From JAABVY01 sp964627935 (lineage in GTDB: Bacteria > Zixibacteria > MSB-5A5 > JAABVY01): a stretch of DNA of 64,000 bases. Made by a program: the position numbers and the translations under genes. The notes beneath the pieces were generated by a model that was not told the origin of the DNA, did no database searches, and worked only from the letters and a program-made list of their open reading frames with translations. This document shows, one piece after another, positions 1 to 8,253 of this stretch (its first letter is position 1; each line of letters starts with the position of its first letter). The stretch lies in contig CAZVLB010000002.1 in the NCBI GenBank assembly GCA_964627935.1, positions 1 to 64,000 of the forward strand, given 5' to 3'.

Positions 1-55
1 CCGCGAGGGCGGTCGTACAGTCGGCGCCGGAGTCGTGACCGAGATTGAGGAGTAA
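1..55 (+). CDS. tuf: Elongation factor Tu, C-terminal end (partial)
   Basis: The first 55 bases read in frame 2 as the last 17 residues of EF-Tu, with the characteristic GGRTVGAGVV motif and then TEIEE and a TAA stop. The rest of the gene lies upstream of the window. EF-Tu carries aminoacyl-tRNA to the ribosome. Its position immediately before rpsJ matches the usual join of the str and S10 operons. The purine-rich end of this gene (GAGGAG at 47-52) also serves as the ribosome binding site of rpsJ, which suggests translational coupling. Confidence 0.9.
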   Translation, partial: REGGRTVGAGVVTEIEE

Positions 56-60
56 TGTAA

Positions 61-372
61 ATGGACCTTGGTCAGAAAATACGTATTCGTCTGAAAGCCT
101 ATGATCATCATGCCCTCGATAAATCAACGAGGGAAATAGCTCGTACGGTTTTGAGAACAGGTGCCAAGATTGCCGGACCGATTCCGCTTCCGACAAAGCG
201 CACGGTTTATACCGTTTTGCGTTCTCCGCACGTGGATAAGAAGTCCCGGGAACAGTTTGAAACCAGAGTACATAAGAGACTAATGGATATATATGATTCA
301 TCCCCGCAGACAGTTGATGCACTTATGAAACTGGATCTCCCGGCGGGTGTGGATGTGGAAATTAAAGTATAA
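61..372 (+). CDS. rpsJ: 30S ribosomal protein S10
   Basis: The 103-residue product is the normal length for S10, and the family landmarks are present (IRIRLKAYDHHALD near the start, IAGPIPLPT near residue 40). S10 sits in the 30S head and, as NusE, also takes part in transcription antitermination. The ATG at 61 lies eight bases after GAGGAG in the tuf tail. It is the first gene of the S10 operon, and rplC follows after five bases. Confidence 0.97.
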   Translation: MDLGQKIRIRLKAYDHHALDKSTREIARTVLRTGAKIAGPIPLPTKRTVYTVLRSPHVDKKSREQFETRVHKRLMDIYDSSPQTVDALMKLDLPAGVDVEIKV

Positions 373-377
373 CGATC

Positions 378-1001
378 ATGAAAACTATATTTGGAAAGAA
401 ACTCGGAATGAGCAGGATTTTCACCGCCGACGGTGAGAGTCTGCCGGTTACCGTTATACAGGCCGGACCATGTCAGGTTGTTCAGGTTAAGACGCCTGAA
501 AAGGATGGTTATTCCTCGATCAAAGTCGGTTTTCAGGAAGCCAAGCCCAGGAAAGTCAATAAACCGATGCAGGGCGTATTTGATAAGGCCGGTACCACGG
601 CATACAAATACATGCGTGAAATTCGCCTGGATGATGATGATCAGGAATTCAATGTCGGCGACACTTTTGATGTAGGCATTTTTACAGTTGGCGACAAGGT
701 TAAGGTGACCGGTGTTTCCAAGGGTCTCGGTTTCCAGGGCGGTGTTCGCAGGCATGGATTCTCGGGCGGTCCGAAAACTCACGGCCAGTCCGACAGGCTT
801 CGTGCTCCCGGTTCAATCGGCCAGTCCTCCTATCCCTCAAGGGTTCTCAAGGGGACTCGCATGGCCGGCAGAATGGGACGCGATACCGTCTCGATAAAGA
901 ATATGAAGGTCGCCAAGGTTGACCCCGAAAACAACCTGATCTGTATTCTGGGTGCTGTGCCCGGCAAGAAGAACAGCTTTATCAGGATTGCAGGAAGATA
1001 G
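378..1001 (+). CDS. rplC: 50S ribosomal protein L3
   Basis: The product is 207 residues, usual for bacterial L3. It begins KTIFGKKLGMSRIF and has the extended loop with HGFSGGPKTHGQSDRLR around residues 133-150 and GTRMAGRMG near 163, which reaches towards the peptidyl-transferase centre. L3 is a primary 23S rRNA assembly protein. There is no convincing Shine-Dalgarno in the five-base gap after rpsJ, so translational coupling to rpsJ is likely. Confidence 0.97.
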   Translation: MKTIFGKKLGMSRIFTADGESLPVTVIQAGPCQVVQVKTPEKDGYSSIKVGFQEAKPRKVNKPMQGVFDKAGTTAYKYMREIRLDDDDQEFNVGDTFDVGIFTVGDKVKVTGVSKGLGFQGGVRRHGFSGGPKTHGQSDRLRAPGSIGQSSYPSRVLKGTRMAGRMGRDTVSIKNMKVAKVDPENNLICILGAVPGKKNSFIRIAGR

Positions 1002-1006
1002 TTACG

Positions 1007-1636
1007 ATGGCTAAAGCGAAGAAAATAACAAGTACCGGCAGCAGTGCCGGCGAGGTTGAACTGAATTCGAAGTTCTTCGAGGCCGAATCGAAGGATTATC
1101 AGGTTCATCAATATGTCAAATCATTCCTGCGCAATCAGCGCCAGGGAACACATTCGACCAAAACACGTGCCGAGGTACGTGGTGGCGGCGCCAAACCGTG
1201 GCGTCAAAAAGGTACCGGCAGGGCCAGGGCGGGTTCAAACAACTCGCCGATCTGGACGGGTGGTGGTGTGATTTTCGGGCCCAAGCCCAAAAATTATCGG
1301 ACACACATTCCCAACCGCCTCAAAAAACAGGCACTGCAGACTGCCTTCTCACGGAAGGCCGCCGATGACAAAATCATGGTCATCGAGGATATGCAGTTTG
1401 AAACACCCAAAACAAAATCGATGGTCGAGTTTTTAACCGGTCTGGAACTCTACGGTCGCAAGGTCCTTATTCTGAATGAGGGGCTGAACAGAAATTTTGA
1501 GCTTTCCTGCCGCAACATCCCGGGTGTTGAATACATTCGCGCACGGCTGGTCAATGCTTATGATCTGCTCAATGCCGAATATCTTTTGATGACCGAATCC
1601 GCCTTGAAAGAGATCGAGGAGGTATTTGTCAAATGA
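1007..1636 (+). CDS. rplD: 50S ribosomal protein L4
   Basis: The product is 209 residues. The exit-tunnel loop is recognisable by GGGAKPWRQKGTGRARAGS (about residues 63-82) and GGGVIFGPKP. L4 binds 23S rRNA domain I and lines the peptide exit tunnel. In some bacteria it also represses its own S10 operon. Its stop codon overlaps the rplW start (ATGA at 1633-1636), so the two are translationally coupled. Confidence 0.97.
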   Translation: MAKAKKITSTGSSAGEVELNSKFFEAESKDYQVHQYVKSFLRNQRQGTHSTKTRAEVRGGGAKPWRQKGTGRARAGSNNSPIWTGGGVIFGPKPKNYRTHIPNRLKKQALQTAFSRKAADDKIMVIEDMQFETPKTKSMVEFLTGLELYGRKVLILNEGLNRNFELSCRNIPGVEYIRARLVNAYDLLNAEYLLMTESALKEIEEVFVK

Positions 1637-1923
1637 AGGATCCGCACAAGGTAATAATTTCGCATCTGCTCACGGAAAAAATCGGCATACTCAGAGAAAA
1701 ACAGAATGCCTACGCTTTCCATGTAGCCAAGGATGCCAATAAGATCGATGTTCAACAGGCGGTTGAAAACCTGTTCAATGTCAAGGTTGAAAGTGTACGC
1801 ACGATGGTTATGCGTGGCAAGATCAAGCGTCTGGGCAGATTTACAGGTAAGCGGCCCAACTGGAAAAAGGCGATTGTCAGCTTAAAAAAAGGCGAGACAA
1901 TCACTCAGCTGGATGCCATCTAA
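1633..1923 (+). CDS. rplW: 50S ribosomal protein L23
   Basis: The 96-residue product has the L23 start (DPHKVIISHLLTEK) and the MVMRGKIKRLGRF segment. L23 surrounds the exit-tunnel mouth and is the docking site for trigger factor and SRP. Its ATG overlaps the rplD stop by four bases. A 47-base gap follows before rplB. Confidence 0.96.
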   Translation: MKDPHKVIISHLLTEKIGILREKQNAYAFHVAKDANKIDVQQAVENLFNVKVESVRTMVMRGKIKRLGRFTGKRPNWKKAIVSLKKGETITQLDAI

Positions 1924-1970
1924 TCAGGATTTTAATAAAGGCGATAGATAAATTATAGCGGGATATAGAA

Positions 1971-2795
1971 ATGGGTATTAAAAAGTTTAAGCCGTATACT
2001 CCTTCGATGCGTTTTCGCACTGTTTCGGATTTTGCCGAAATTACCAAGGAGAAGCCGGAACGTTCGCTGATCAAGATTCTGAAGAAAAGCGGCGGACGAA
2101 ACAATAAGGGACGGACAACAGCATATTGCCGCGGCGGTGGCCATAAGCGCTATTACCGTATTATCGATTTTAAACGCGATAAGCATGGTATCCCGGCCCG
2201 TGTGGCGGCGATCGAATATGATCCCAACCGTTCGGCCAGAATTGCCCTGCTGTATTATGTGGATGGCGAGAAGAGGTATATCCTTGCTCCTCACGGTCTG
2301 CAGGTCGACACCATGATAGAATCCGGCCCGGAGGCCGAGATCAAAATCGGCAATGCCACTCCGCTCGAAAGAATCCCGCTCGGTAGTTTTGTGCATAATG
2401 TCGAGATGCTCCCCGGCCGTGGCGGCATAATCGCCCGCAGCGCCGGTTCCATGGCTGTCCTGGCCGCAAAAGAGGGCAAGATGGCCCATCTCAAGCTGCC
2501 CTCCGGCGAGGTTCGCCTGGTGCCACTGAAATGCAGCGCCACAATCGGCCAGGTCGGTAATATCGACCATGAAAATGTTATCTGGGGCAAGGCCGGCAAA
2601 TCGCGCTGGCTGGGACGCAGGCCGAACACAAGGGCTGTGGCCATGAACCCGGTCGATCATCCCATGGGCGGTGGCGAGGGACGTTCCTCGGGAGGCAGGC
2701 ATCCATGCACGCCCTGGGGCAAGCCGACCAAGGGTTATAAGACGCGTAAAAAAGGCAAACTTTCAGATAAATATATAGTCAAACGTAGGAAATAG
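1971..2795 (+). CDS. rplB: 50S ribosomal protein L2
   Basis: The 274-residue product is full length. It has the GGRNNKGRTTAYCRGGGHKR segment near residue 43 and the C-terminal NPVDHPMGGGEGRSSGG motif near 225-242. L2 is needed for subunit association and peptidyl-transferase assembly. The motif reads HPMGGG rather than the HPHGGG of Escherichia coli, a variant I associate with Bacteroidetes and relatives (from memory). Gene order after rplW is canonical. Confidence 0.97.
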   Translation: MGIKKFKPYTPSMRFRTVSDFAEITKEKPERSLIKILKKSGGRNNKGRTTAYCRGGGHKRYYRIIDFKRDKHGIPARVAAIEYDPNRSARIALLYYVDGEKRYILAPHGLQVDTMIESGPEAEIKIGNATPLERIPLGSFVHNVEMLPGRGGIIARSAGSMAVLAAKEGKMAHLKLPSGEVRLVPLKCSATIGQVGNIDHENVIWGKAGKSRWLGRRPNTRAVAMNPVDHPMGGGEGRSSGGRHPCTPWGKPTKGYKTRKKGKLSDKYIVKRRK

Positions 2796-2815
2796 TTTAG
2801 TTCAGGAGGTTCTGG

Positions 2816-3103
2816 ATGGCACGCTCTTTGAAAAAAGGGCCATTTATAGATGACCATTTGCTGAAGAAAATTCAGATTATGAATGAAAGCGGCGACAAGA
2901 AGGTAATCAAGACCTGGTCGCGCCGATCGACAATCTCACCCGAGTTCGTCGGTCATACAGTCGCCATCCATACCGGAAATAAATTCATACCGGTGTACAT
3001 AACTGAAAACATGGTGGGTCACAAGCTTGGCGAATTCGCCCCGACGCGCATATTCCGCGGGCATGCCGGCAAGCTGACGGAACGATCCTCCGCAATTAAA
3101 TAA
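2816..3103 (+). CDS. rpsS: 30S ribosomal protein S19
   Basis: The 95-residue product begins ARSLKKGPFIDDHLLKK and contains TWSRRSTISPEFVGHT, both diagnostic of S19. S19 forms the 30S head together with S13 and contacts the A-site finger. A strong AGGAGG precedes the ATG at 2816. rplV follows ten bases after the stop. Confidence 0.97.
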   Translation: MARSLKKGPFIDDHLLKKIQIMNESGDKKVIKTWSRRSTISPEFVGHTVAIHTGNKFIPVYITENMVGHKLGEFAPTRIFRGHAGKLTERSSAIK

Positions 3104-3113
3104 GAGTGATAAG

Positions 3114-3545
3114 ATGGAATCTGCTGCTCGTGCAAGATATTTAAGGATGTCCGCCCGCAAGATGCGCCGGGTTGCCGCCCTGGTTAAGGGACGCATGGTT
3201 GATGAGGCGGTCGATATGCTCAGGTTTATCCCCAAGAGCGCGGCCGTACCGCTTTCCAAAACCATCAGATCAGCCGCTGCCAATATAATTGCCAGCGAGG
3301 GATCATCCCGTGTCAGGGCCGAGGACCTTCGGGTTACCTCGGTCGTGGTTGACGGCGGGCCGATCATGAAGCGTTTCCGTGCTGTTGGTATGGGACGCGC
3401 TTATCGCATTCGCAAAAGAACCTGTCACCTCACTGTCAGGGTCTCAGATGAGGGCCGTACAGAGGAGAGGGTTGAAAGAGAACAGGCAAAACGTTCCCGA
3501 GGAAGAAAAAAATCTACCCGGTCCGCAAAGCAGGACCAGGAATAA
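3114..3545 (+). CDS. rplV: 50S ribosomal protein L22, C-terminally extended
   Basis: Residues 1-112 are standard L22: SARKMRRVAALVKG near residue 13, and the beta-hairpin ending RAYRIRKRTCHLTVRV-like that lines the exit tunnel. The product is 143 residues, about 30 more than a typical L22. The extra tail is rich in Arg, Lys, Glu and Ser (RSRGRKKSTRSAKQDQE) and probably lies on the ribosome surface or rRNA. No frameshift is visible, so the tail appears genuine. Confidence 0.96.
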   Translation: MESAARARYLRMSARKMRRVAALVKGRMVDEAVDMLRFIPKSAAVPLSKTIRSAAANIIASEGSSRVRAEDLRVTSVVVDGGPIMKRFRAVGMGRAYRIRKRTCHLTVRVSDEGRTEERVEREQAKRSRGRKKSTRSAKQDQE

Positions 3546-3560
3546 GCAGGAGGAATATTT

Positions 3561-4436
3561 TTGGGTCAGAAAACACATCCCATAGGTCTGAGATTAGGCG
3601 TTATCAGGTCCTGGAACTCGAAGTGGTTCGCTGAGAGAAATTATGCTCAACTGTTGGAAGAGGATCTCAAAATCAGACGTTATATCGAGAAACGCCTTGA
3701 AAATGCCGGTCTGGCCAAGGTGGAGATTCTCCGTGCGCCCAAAAAGATAACTGTCGACATCCATTCCTCCCGTCCCGGCATCGTAATCGGTAGAAAGGGT
3801 GCCGAGGTGGATAAGCTGCGCGAGGAGCTTCAGCTCATCACCAAGAAGGAAATCACTCTAAATATTATAGAAGTCAAGAAACCGGAATTGAACGCCAAGC
3901 TGGTGGCCGACTCGATTGCCCGTCAGCTGGAGGGACGCGTTTCGTTCCGGCGCAGTATGAAAAAGGCCCTGACCGCCTCCATGAAGATGGGGGCCGAGGG
4001 TATCAAGATCATGTGCGGGGGCCGTCTGGGCGGAGCCGAAATCGCCCGTTCGGAGAAGTACATGGAGGGCCGTGTGCCATTGCATACCCTGCGTGCCGAT
4101 ATCGATTATGCTGCTTCCACCGCGCATACCACTTATGGCACGATCGGTGTCAAGGTCTGGATCTGTCGCGGCGAAGTTCTCGTGAGCCCGTTGAGCCAGG
4201 CTGACGATGAGGGCACCCAGGATATGGCACAGAAGCCCCATCATCCAGGCGGTGCACAACGTAGAAGAAAGCCTCGTCCCAGGTCGAGGATTCGCAAGAA
4301 ACGTCCTCCTCAAGAGGGTTCACAGGGCGGCGAAAGATCTGCAAAACCAGCTCAGGAAAAAAGGGCGGAGACAAAATCCGAGATGCCCAAACCGGAATCC
4401 AGATCCGGCGGGCAATCATCAGGTAAAAAGGAATAA
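3561..4436 (+). CDS. rpsC: 30S ribosomal protein S3 with long basic C-terminal tail
   Basis: The start is TTG at 3561, preceded by AGGAGG at about 3548-3553, and gives the invariant GQKTHPIGLRLG N-terminus. The KH RNA-binding domain has its GRKG loop near residue 77. Residues to about 212 cover the normal protein, ending near GEVLV. A further stretch of about 80 residues is low complexity, rich in Lys, Arg, Pro, Gly and Gln. The total is 291 residues against a usual 210-235. S3 lies at the mRNA entry tunnel, where such a tail could touch incoming mRNA. A 91-base gap follows. Confidence 0.96.
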   Translation: MGQKTHPIGLRLGVIRSWNSKWFAERNYAQLLEEDLKIRRYIEKRLENAGLAKVEILRAPKKITVDIHSSRPGIVIGRKGAEVDKLREELQLITKKEITLNIIEVKKPELNAKLVADSIARQLEGRVSFRRSMKKALTASMKMGAEGIKIMCGGRLGGAEIARSEKYMEGRVPLHTLRADIDYAASTAHTTYGTIGVKVWICRGEVLVSPLSQADDEGTQDMAQKPHHPGGAQRRRKPRPRSRIRKKRPPQEGSQGGERSAKPAQEKRAETKSEMPKPESRSGGQSSGKKE

Positions 4437-4453
4437 TCGGCAGGACAAAGCTC

Positions 4454-4481
4454 TTGCATTTTTAGGATAAAGATATATATT
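4454..4481 (+). promoter_or_regulatory. Candidate internal sigma-70-type promoter before rplP
   Basis: In the unusually wide 91-base gap between rpsC and rplP, TTGCAT (4454-4459) and TATATT (4476-4481) are separated by 16 bases, a reasonable match to -35/-10 elements. It would give an internal start for the rplP-distal part of the operon. The call rests on sequence match only. Confidence 0.3.
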
Positions 4482-4527
4482 TGGAAATTTTCACGTGATT
4501 TGGCACGGTTTGTTTGGAGTTTGAATT

Positions 4528-4947
4528 ATGTTAATGCCCAAGAGGGTTAAATACCGTAAACAGCAGCGCGGCAGGATGAGAGGCAAAGCCTATCGTGGCT
4601 CCAAGATTTCATTCGGTGAGTTCGGGCTGAAAGCCATGCAGCCGGCCTGGATAACCAACCGGCAGATTGAGGCCGCTCGTGTCGCCCTTACTCGTAGAAT
4701 CAAGCGCGGCGGCAAGGTCTGGATCCGTATTTTCCCGGATAAACCCTTCACCAAGAAGCCCGCTGAAACCAGGATGGGCAAGGGCAAAGGCGCCCCCGAA
4801 TACTGGGTGGCGGTGGTCAAGCCCGGACGGATCATGTTCGAGCTCGAAGGCGTTTCCGAGGATCTGGCCCGTCAGGCTATGAAACTGGCCGCCGACAAGC
4901 TGCCGATTAAATGCAAGTTCGTAACTCGTGGCGAGCTGGGAGGTTGA
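4528..4947 (+). CDS. rplP: 50S ribosomal protein L16
   Basis: The 139-residue product begins MLMPKRVKYRKQQRGRM, the standard L16 start, which supports the ATG at 4528. The GKGAPEYWVAVVKPGR motif lies near residue 88. L16 binds near the A-site and the central protuberance. Its end supplies the GGGAGG ribosome binding site for rpmC. Confidence 0.97.
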   Translation: MLMPKRVKYRKQQRGRMRGKAYRGSKISFGEFGLKAMQPAWITNRQIEAARVALTRRIKRGGKVWIRIFPDKPFTKKPAETRMGKGKGAPEYWVAVVKPGRIMFELEGVSEDLARQAMKLAADKLPIKCKFVTRGELGG

Positions 4948-4952
4948 TAGAA

Positions 4953-5210
4953 GTGAAAGCTGAACTTATCAGAGACCTGGCCAGAGAGGAAATCGAACAG
5001 CGTCTTGCCGATGCGGAAGAAGAGCTGTTCAATCTGAACCTCAAAAAACGCGTGCAGAAGCTGGATAATCCACTGCGCCTGCGCGTCCTGAAGCGCGACA
5101 TCGCCCGGCTGAAAACGATCCTGCATGAGCATGAAAAAGGTATCCGCGCTCTCTCGGCGACAACAGGCAAGATTCTGGATACGGAAAAGAAGAAGAAGGC
5201 GGAGGAATAG
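4953..5210 (+). CDS. rpmC: 50S ribosomal protein L29
   Basis: The reading frame is open further upstream, but GTG at 4953 is the sensible start. It lies nine bases after GGGAGG (4938-4943) and gives the family N-terminus KAELIRDLAREEIEQRL. The conserved LFNLNLKKRVQKLDNPLRLR segment follows. The product is 85 residues, about 20 longer than usual, with a charged Lys/Glu tail. L29 sits beside L23 at the exit tunnel. Confidence 0.93.
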   Translation: MKAELIRDLAREEIEQRLADAEEELFNLNLKKRVQKLDNPLRLRVLKRDIARLKTILHEHEKGIRALSATTGKILDTEKKKKAEE

Positions 5211-5213
5211 CAA

Positions 5214-5471
5214 GTGGCAGATAGAGGATTACGGAAAACCAGGCAGGGTGTTGTCATCTCCGATAAAATGGATAAGACTATCACGGTGACGCTCGACCGC
5301 ACTATGAAGCATCCGCTGTACCGCAAGGTTATTCACAGGAGCGCCAAGCTCTATGCGCATGATGAGAAGAATGAAGCCGGTATCGGCGATAAGGTTCTGG
5401 TGATGGAAACTCGTCCGCTCTCCAAGCAGAAACGCTGGAGACTGATAAAGATTTTGGAGAAGGCCAAGTAA
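5214..5471 (+). CDS. rpsQ: 30S ribosomal protein S17
   Basis: GTG at 5214 gives an 85-residue protein with the S17 landmarks GVVISDKMDKTITV and HPLYRKVIHRSAKLYAHDE. S17 is a primary 16S rRNA binder in the 30S body. Only three bases separate it from rpmC and one from rplN, so the three are tightly coupled. Confidence 0.96.
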   Translation: MADRGLRKTRQGVVISDKMDKTITVTLDRTMKHPLYRKVIHRSAKLYAHDEKNEAGIGDKVLVMETRPLSKQKRWRLIKILEKAK

Positions 5472-5472
5472 A

Positions 5473-5841
5473 ATGATACAGGAATATTCGCGTCTGAATG
5501 TTGCCGATAATACCGGCGCCAAGAAGGTCATGTGTTTCCGTATCCTGGGAGGTACCCGGAAACGTTATGCCCGAGTGGGCGATATAATTGTCTGTGCTGT
5601 CAAGGACGCCATCCCCAACGGTACGGTCAAGAAATCAGATATCGTCAAGGCCGTCGTGGTCCGGACAGCATTTCCGGTTCGCCGCAAAGACGGTACGTAT
5701 ATCAAGTTCGGCGACAATGCCGCGGTTATTATCAATGATCAGAAGGAGCCGCGCGGCACCCGTATTTTCGGGCCGGTCGCCAGAGAATTGCGCGAAAAGA
5801 AATTTATGAAAATTATTTCCCTGGCTCCTGAGGTATTGTAA
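5473..5841 (+). CDS. rplN: 50S ribosomal protein L14
   Basis: The 122-residue product starts MIQEYSRLNVADNTGAKK and contains the conserved RKDGTYIKFGDNAAVII segment. L14 forms an intersubunit bridge with h14 of 16S rRNA and is the binding site for the silencing factor RsfS. It is full length and in canonical order. Confidence 0.97.
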   Translation: MIQEYSRLNVADNTGAKKVMCFRILGGTRKRYARVGDIIVCAVKDAIPNGTVKKSDIVKAVVVRTAFPVRRKDGTYIKFGDNAAVIINDQKEPRGTRIFGPVARELREKKFMKIISLAPEVL

Positions 5842-5842
5842 T

Positions 5843-6166
5843 ATGAAGATAAAAAAAGGTGATACGGTTAAGGTGATAAGCGGCAAAGAAAGAGGCAAGA
5901 TCGGCAAGGTCCTGAGGGTCAGCCCGGAAACGAATCGCGTGCTGGTCGAGGGTGTCAACCTGATCTACCGTCACAGCCGCCCGACACAGAAGAATCCCAA
6001 GGGTGGGATTATCGAAAAGGAAGGCCCGATCAATGCTTCCAACGTGATGCTGTTCGATCCGCGCAGCAATTCTCCCACGCGTGTCGGTTACAGGATTATA
6101 AAGGACGAAGACAAAAATACAGTAAACAAGGTACGGATCTCCCAAAAATCCGGAGAGATTATCTGA
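5843..6166 (+). CDS. rplX: 50S ribosomal protein L24
   Basis: The 107-residue product has the KOW motif at its start (KGDTVKVISGKERGKIGKVL) and the NLIYRHSRPTQKNPKGGI segment. L24 initiates 50S assembly by binding the 5' end of 23S rRNA. Its stop shares one base with the rplE start. Confidence 0.97.
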   Translation: MKIKKGDTVKVISGKERGKIGKVLRVSPETNRVLVEGVNLIYRHSRPTQKNPKGGIIEKEGPINASNVMLFDPRSNSPTRVGYRIIKDEDKNTVNKVRISQKSGEII

Positions 6167-6705
6167 TGGTTCGATTGCAGGAAATCTATTATAAGGAAGT
6201 TGTTCCCAAGCTGAAGAAAGATCTGCAGCTTAAAAATGCGATGGAGGTTCCCCGCCTGCAGAAAATCGTATTGAACATGGGTGTCGGTGAGGCCATCACC
6301 AATCCCAAGTTCCTCGATGCCGCGGTGGAGGATCTGCGCACGATCAGCGGCCAGCAGCCGATTGTGACTCGTGCCAAAAAATCAATATCGAATTTCAAGC
6401 TCAGGGCCGGAATGCCGATCGGATGTGCCGTGACGCTCAGGCGTGAACGCATGTACGAATTCATGGATCGGCTGATCAATTTCGCCATCCCGCGTATCCG
6501 CGACTTCCGCGGAATCAGGCCCAAGGGTTTTGATGGGCGCGGAAATTATACCCTGGGTGTCAAGGAACAGCTGATTTTCCCGGAAATCGATTATGATAAA
6601 ATCGACAAGGTCCGGGGACTTTCAATCACGTTTGTGACCAATTCGAAGACAGATGAGGGTGCCTTCGCGCTGTTGCGTGAAATGGGCATGCCTTTCAGAA
6701 AATAA
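6166..6705 (+). CDS. rplE: 50S ribosomal protein L5
   Basis: The 179-residue product has the L5 signatures PRLQKIVLNMGVGEA (about residue 28) and RGIRPKGFDGRGNYTLG (about 115). L5 binds 5S rRNA in the central protuberance and contacts the P-site tRNA. It overlaps rplX by one base. Confidence 0.97.
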   Translation: MVRLQEIYYKEVVPKLKKDLQLKNAMEVPRLQKIVLNMGVGEAITNPKFLDAAVEDLRTISGQQPIVTRAKKSISNFKLRAGMPIGCAVTLRRERMYEFMDRLINFAIPRIRDFRGIRPKGFDGRGNYTLGVKEQLIFPEIDYDKIDKVRGLSITFVTNSKTDEGAFALLREMGMPFRK

Positions 6706-6714
6706 GGAGTTTAA

Positions 6715-6900
6715 GTGGCTAAGAAATGTCTGATAGCCAAATCAAAGCGTAAACCGAAATTTCAGGTAAGAGCTTACAATCGTTGCAGCCGTTGCGGACG
6801 GCCGCGGGCTTATATGCGTAAGTTCGGGATCTGCCGTATCTGCTTCAGGCAGCTTGCCTTAAACGGTGATGTTCCCGGCGTGGTAAAGGCCAGTTGGTAG
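6715..6900 (+). CDS. rpsN: 30S ribosomal protein S14, zinc-binding type
   Basis: GTG at 6715, after AAGGAG, gives a 61-residue protein. Two CxxC pairs (CSRC near residue 24 and CRIC near 40) form the zinc ribbon of the short, zinc-containing type Z S14. S14 packs in the 30S head next to S3 and S10. The zinc-independent longer paralogue is not in this window. Confidence 0.96.
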   Translation: MAKKCLIAKSKRKPKFQVRAYNRCSRCGRPRAYMRKFGICRICFRQLALNGDVPGVVKASW

Positions 6901-6913
6901 GAGATCTTGTAGT

Positions 6914-7312
6914 ATGAGTATGACTGATCCGATATCCGACCTTTTGGTCAGGATTAGAAACGGGGCCAAGGCTAAGCACAAAGCCGTGGATATGCCGGCC
7001 TCAAATTTTAAGACCTCGGTGGCCGAGATATTCAATCAGCTGCGTTTTATCAAAAAATATGCAGTTGTTAATATCGACAATAAGCCTGTGCTGAGAGTCT
7101 GGCTGCGGTACAACAAAAACGATGAGTCGATCATTTCCGGCATGGAGCGTATTTCCAAGCCCGGCCTGAGAGTATATGCCTCGGCTGATGATCTCTTTCG
7201 TATGCAGCAGAAGGTTGGCTATATGATCGTCTCCACCTCCAGCGGCGTGATGACTCATAAGCAGGCTCTTAAGAATAAAATTGGCGGAGAAATTATCTGT
7301 AGAATCTGGTAG
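6914..7312 (+). CDS. rpsH: 30S ribosomal protein S8
   Basis: The 132-residue product starts MTDPISDLLVRIRNG after a short MS extension and ends with the S8 signature STSSGVMTHKQALKNKIGGE. S8 is a central-domain primary binder of 16S rRNA and, in enterobacteria, the translational repressor of the spc operon. The position in the spc cluster is canonical. Confidence 0.97.
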   Translation: MSMTDPISDLLVRIRNGAKAKHKAVDMPASNFKTSVAEIFNQLRFIKKYAVVNIDNKPVLRVWLRYNKNDESIISGMERISKPGLRVYASADDLFRMQQKVGYMIVSTSSGVMTHKQALKNKIGGEIICRIW

Positions 7313-7319
7313 GTAGAAG

Positions 7320-7856
7320 ATGTCCCGGATAGGAAAATTACCGATTAAAATACCCGAAAAGGTGACCGTGGAAGTTAAGGACTCCCGGGTCAGTGTCAAG
7401 GGTCCCAGGGGAGAATTGACCCAGAAGATCAATCCCCGCATGACCGTCAAAATCGATGACGGTCTGGTGACAGTCGAACGTCCCAGCGAATCAAAATATT
7501 TCCGGGCCCAGCACGGCCTGGTCAGGGCGCTGATAAACAATATGGTTATCGGTGTGACTGAAGGTTTCACCAAGGTCCTGGAGATAGTCGGTGTCGGTTA
7601 CAGGGCGGAAATGAAAGGCAAGACAGTGCAGCTTTCGCTGGGCTTCTCGCATCCGATTTTCGTCATGCCTCCGCCCGGGATTACGATTGAGCTGGAAGGT
7701 CAGCAGAAGATAAAGGTTTCCGGAAACGATAAAGCTCTGGTGGGCCAGGTGGCCGACAAGATCAGGTCCTTCAGGCCGCCCGAGCCGTACAAGGGCAAAG
7801 GTGTCAAATACCAAGGCGAACAGATTCGCCGCAAGGCCGGTAAGACCGCTGCATAG
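7320..7856 (+). CDS. rplF: 50S ribosomal protein L6
   Basis: The 178-residue product begins SRIGKLPIKIPEKVTV and ends with the conserved RPPEPYKGKGVKYQGEQIRR-type segment. L6 lies near the sarcin-ricin loop at the factor-binding site. The two internal repeats expected of L6 fit the length. It follows rpsH after seven bases. Confidence 0.97.
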   Translation: MSRIGKLPIKIPEKVTVEVKDSRVSVKGPRGELTQKINPRMTVKIDDGLVTVERPSESKYFRAQHGLVRALINNMVIGVTEGFTKVLEIVGVGYRAEMKGKTVQLSLGFSHPIFVMPPPGITIELEGQQKIKVSGNDKALVGQVADKIRSFRPPEPYKGKGVKYQGEQIRRKAGKTAA

Positions 7857-7867
7857 GTGATGTAATT

Positions 7868-8242
7868 ATGTCGACCAAGATTATCAAAAAGAGAAAAAAA
7901 TATGAGCGCCGCGTCAGGCGCACCCGTTCCAAAATTGTTGGAACCACAGAACGTCCACGCCTGACAGTACACAAGTCGCTCAAGCATGTTTATGCGCAGT
8001 TGATCGATGATAGCGAGGGGCAGACCCTGGCTTTCGCCTCGACCCTTTCTCCGCAGGCCAAAGGCCAGTTTGAAGAGAAAGATAACAAGTCCGGCAAGGG
8101 CTTCAAAGTTGGTCAGCTCTTGGCCCAGATAGCCAAGGAAAAAGGTATTGAAAATGCAGTTTTTGACCGTCAGGGCGGCCGCTATCATGGCCGTGTCAAG
8201 GCCGTTGCCGATGGCGCTCGCAAAGGCGGACTTAACTTTTAA
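7868..8242 (+). CDS. rplR: 50S ribosomal protein L18
   Basis: The 124-residue product has RPRLTVHKSLKHVYAQLIDD near residue 29 and the C-terminal DRQGGRYHGRVKAVADGARKGGL signature. L18 binds 5S rRNA with L5. The N-terminus is strongly basic, as expected. Confidence 0.96.
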   Translation: MSTKIIKKRKKYERRVRRTRSKIVGTTERPRLTVHKSLKHVYAQLIDDSEGQTLAFASTLSPQAKGQFEEKDNKSGKGFKVGQLLAQIAKEKGIENAVFDRQGGRYHGRVKAVADGARKGGLNF

Positions 8243-8253
8243 TAAGGGACGAT

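Noticed and set aside
1953..2702. 249-residue minus-strand open frame opposite rplB
   Set aside because: Shadow of the L2 gene; no ribosome binding site or recognisable fold.
4500..4516. TTGGCACG sigma-54-like -24 motif between rpsC and rplP
   Set aside because: The expected GC is missing ten bases downstream (TT instead), and a ribosomal operon is not a likely sigma-54 target.
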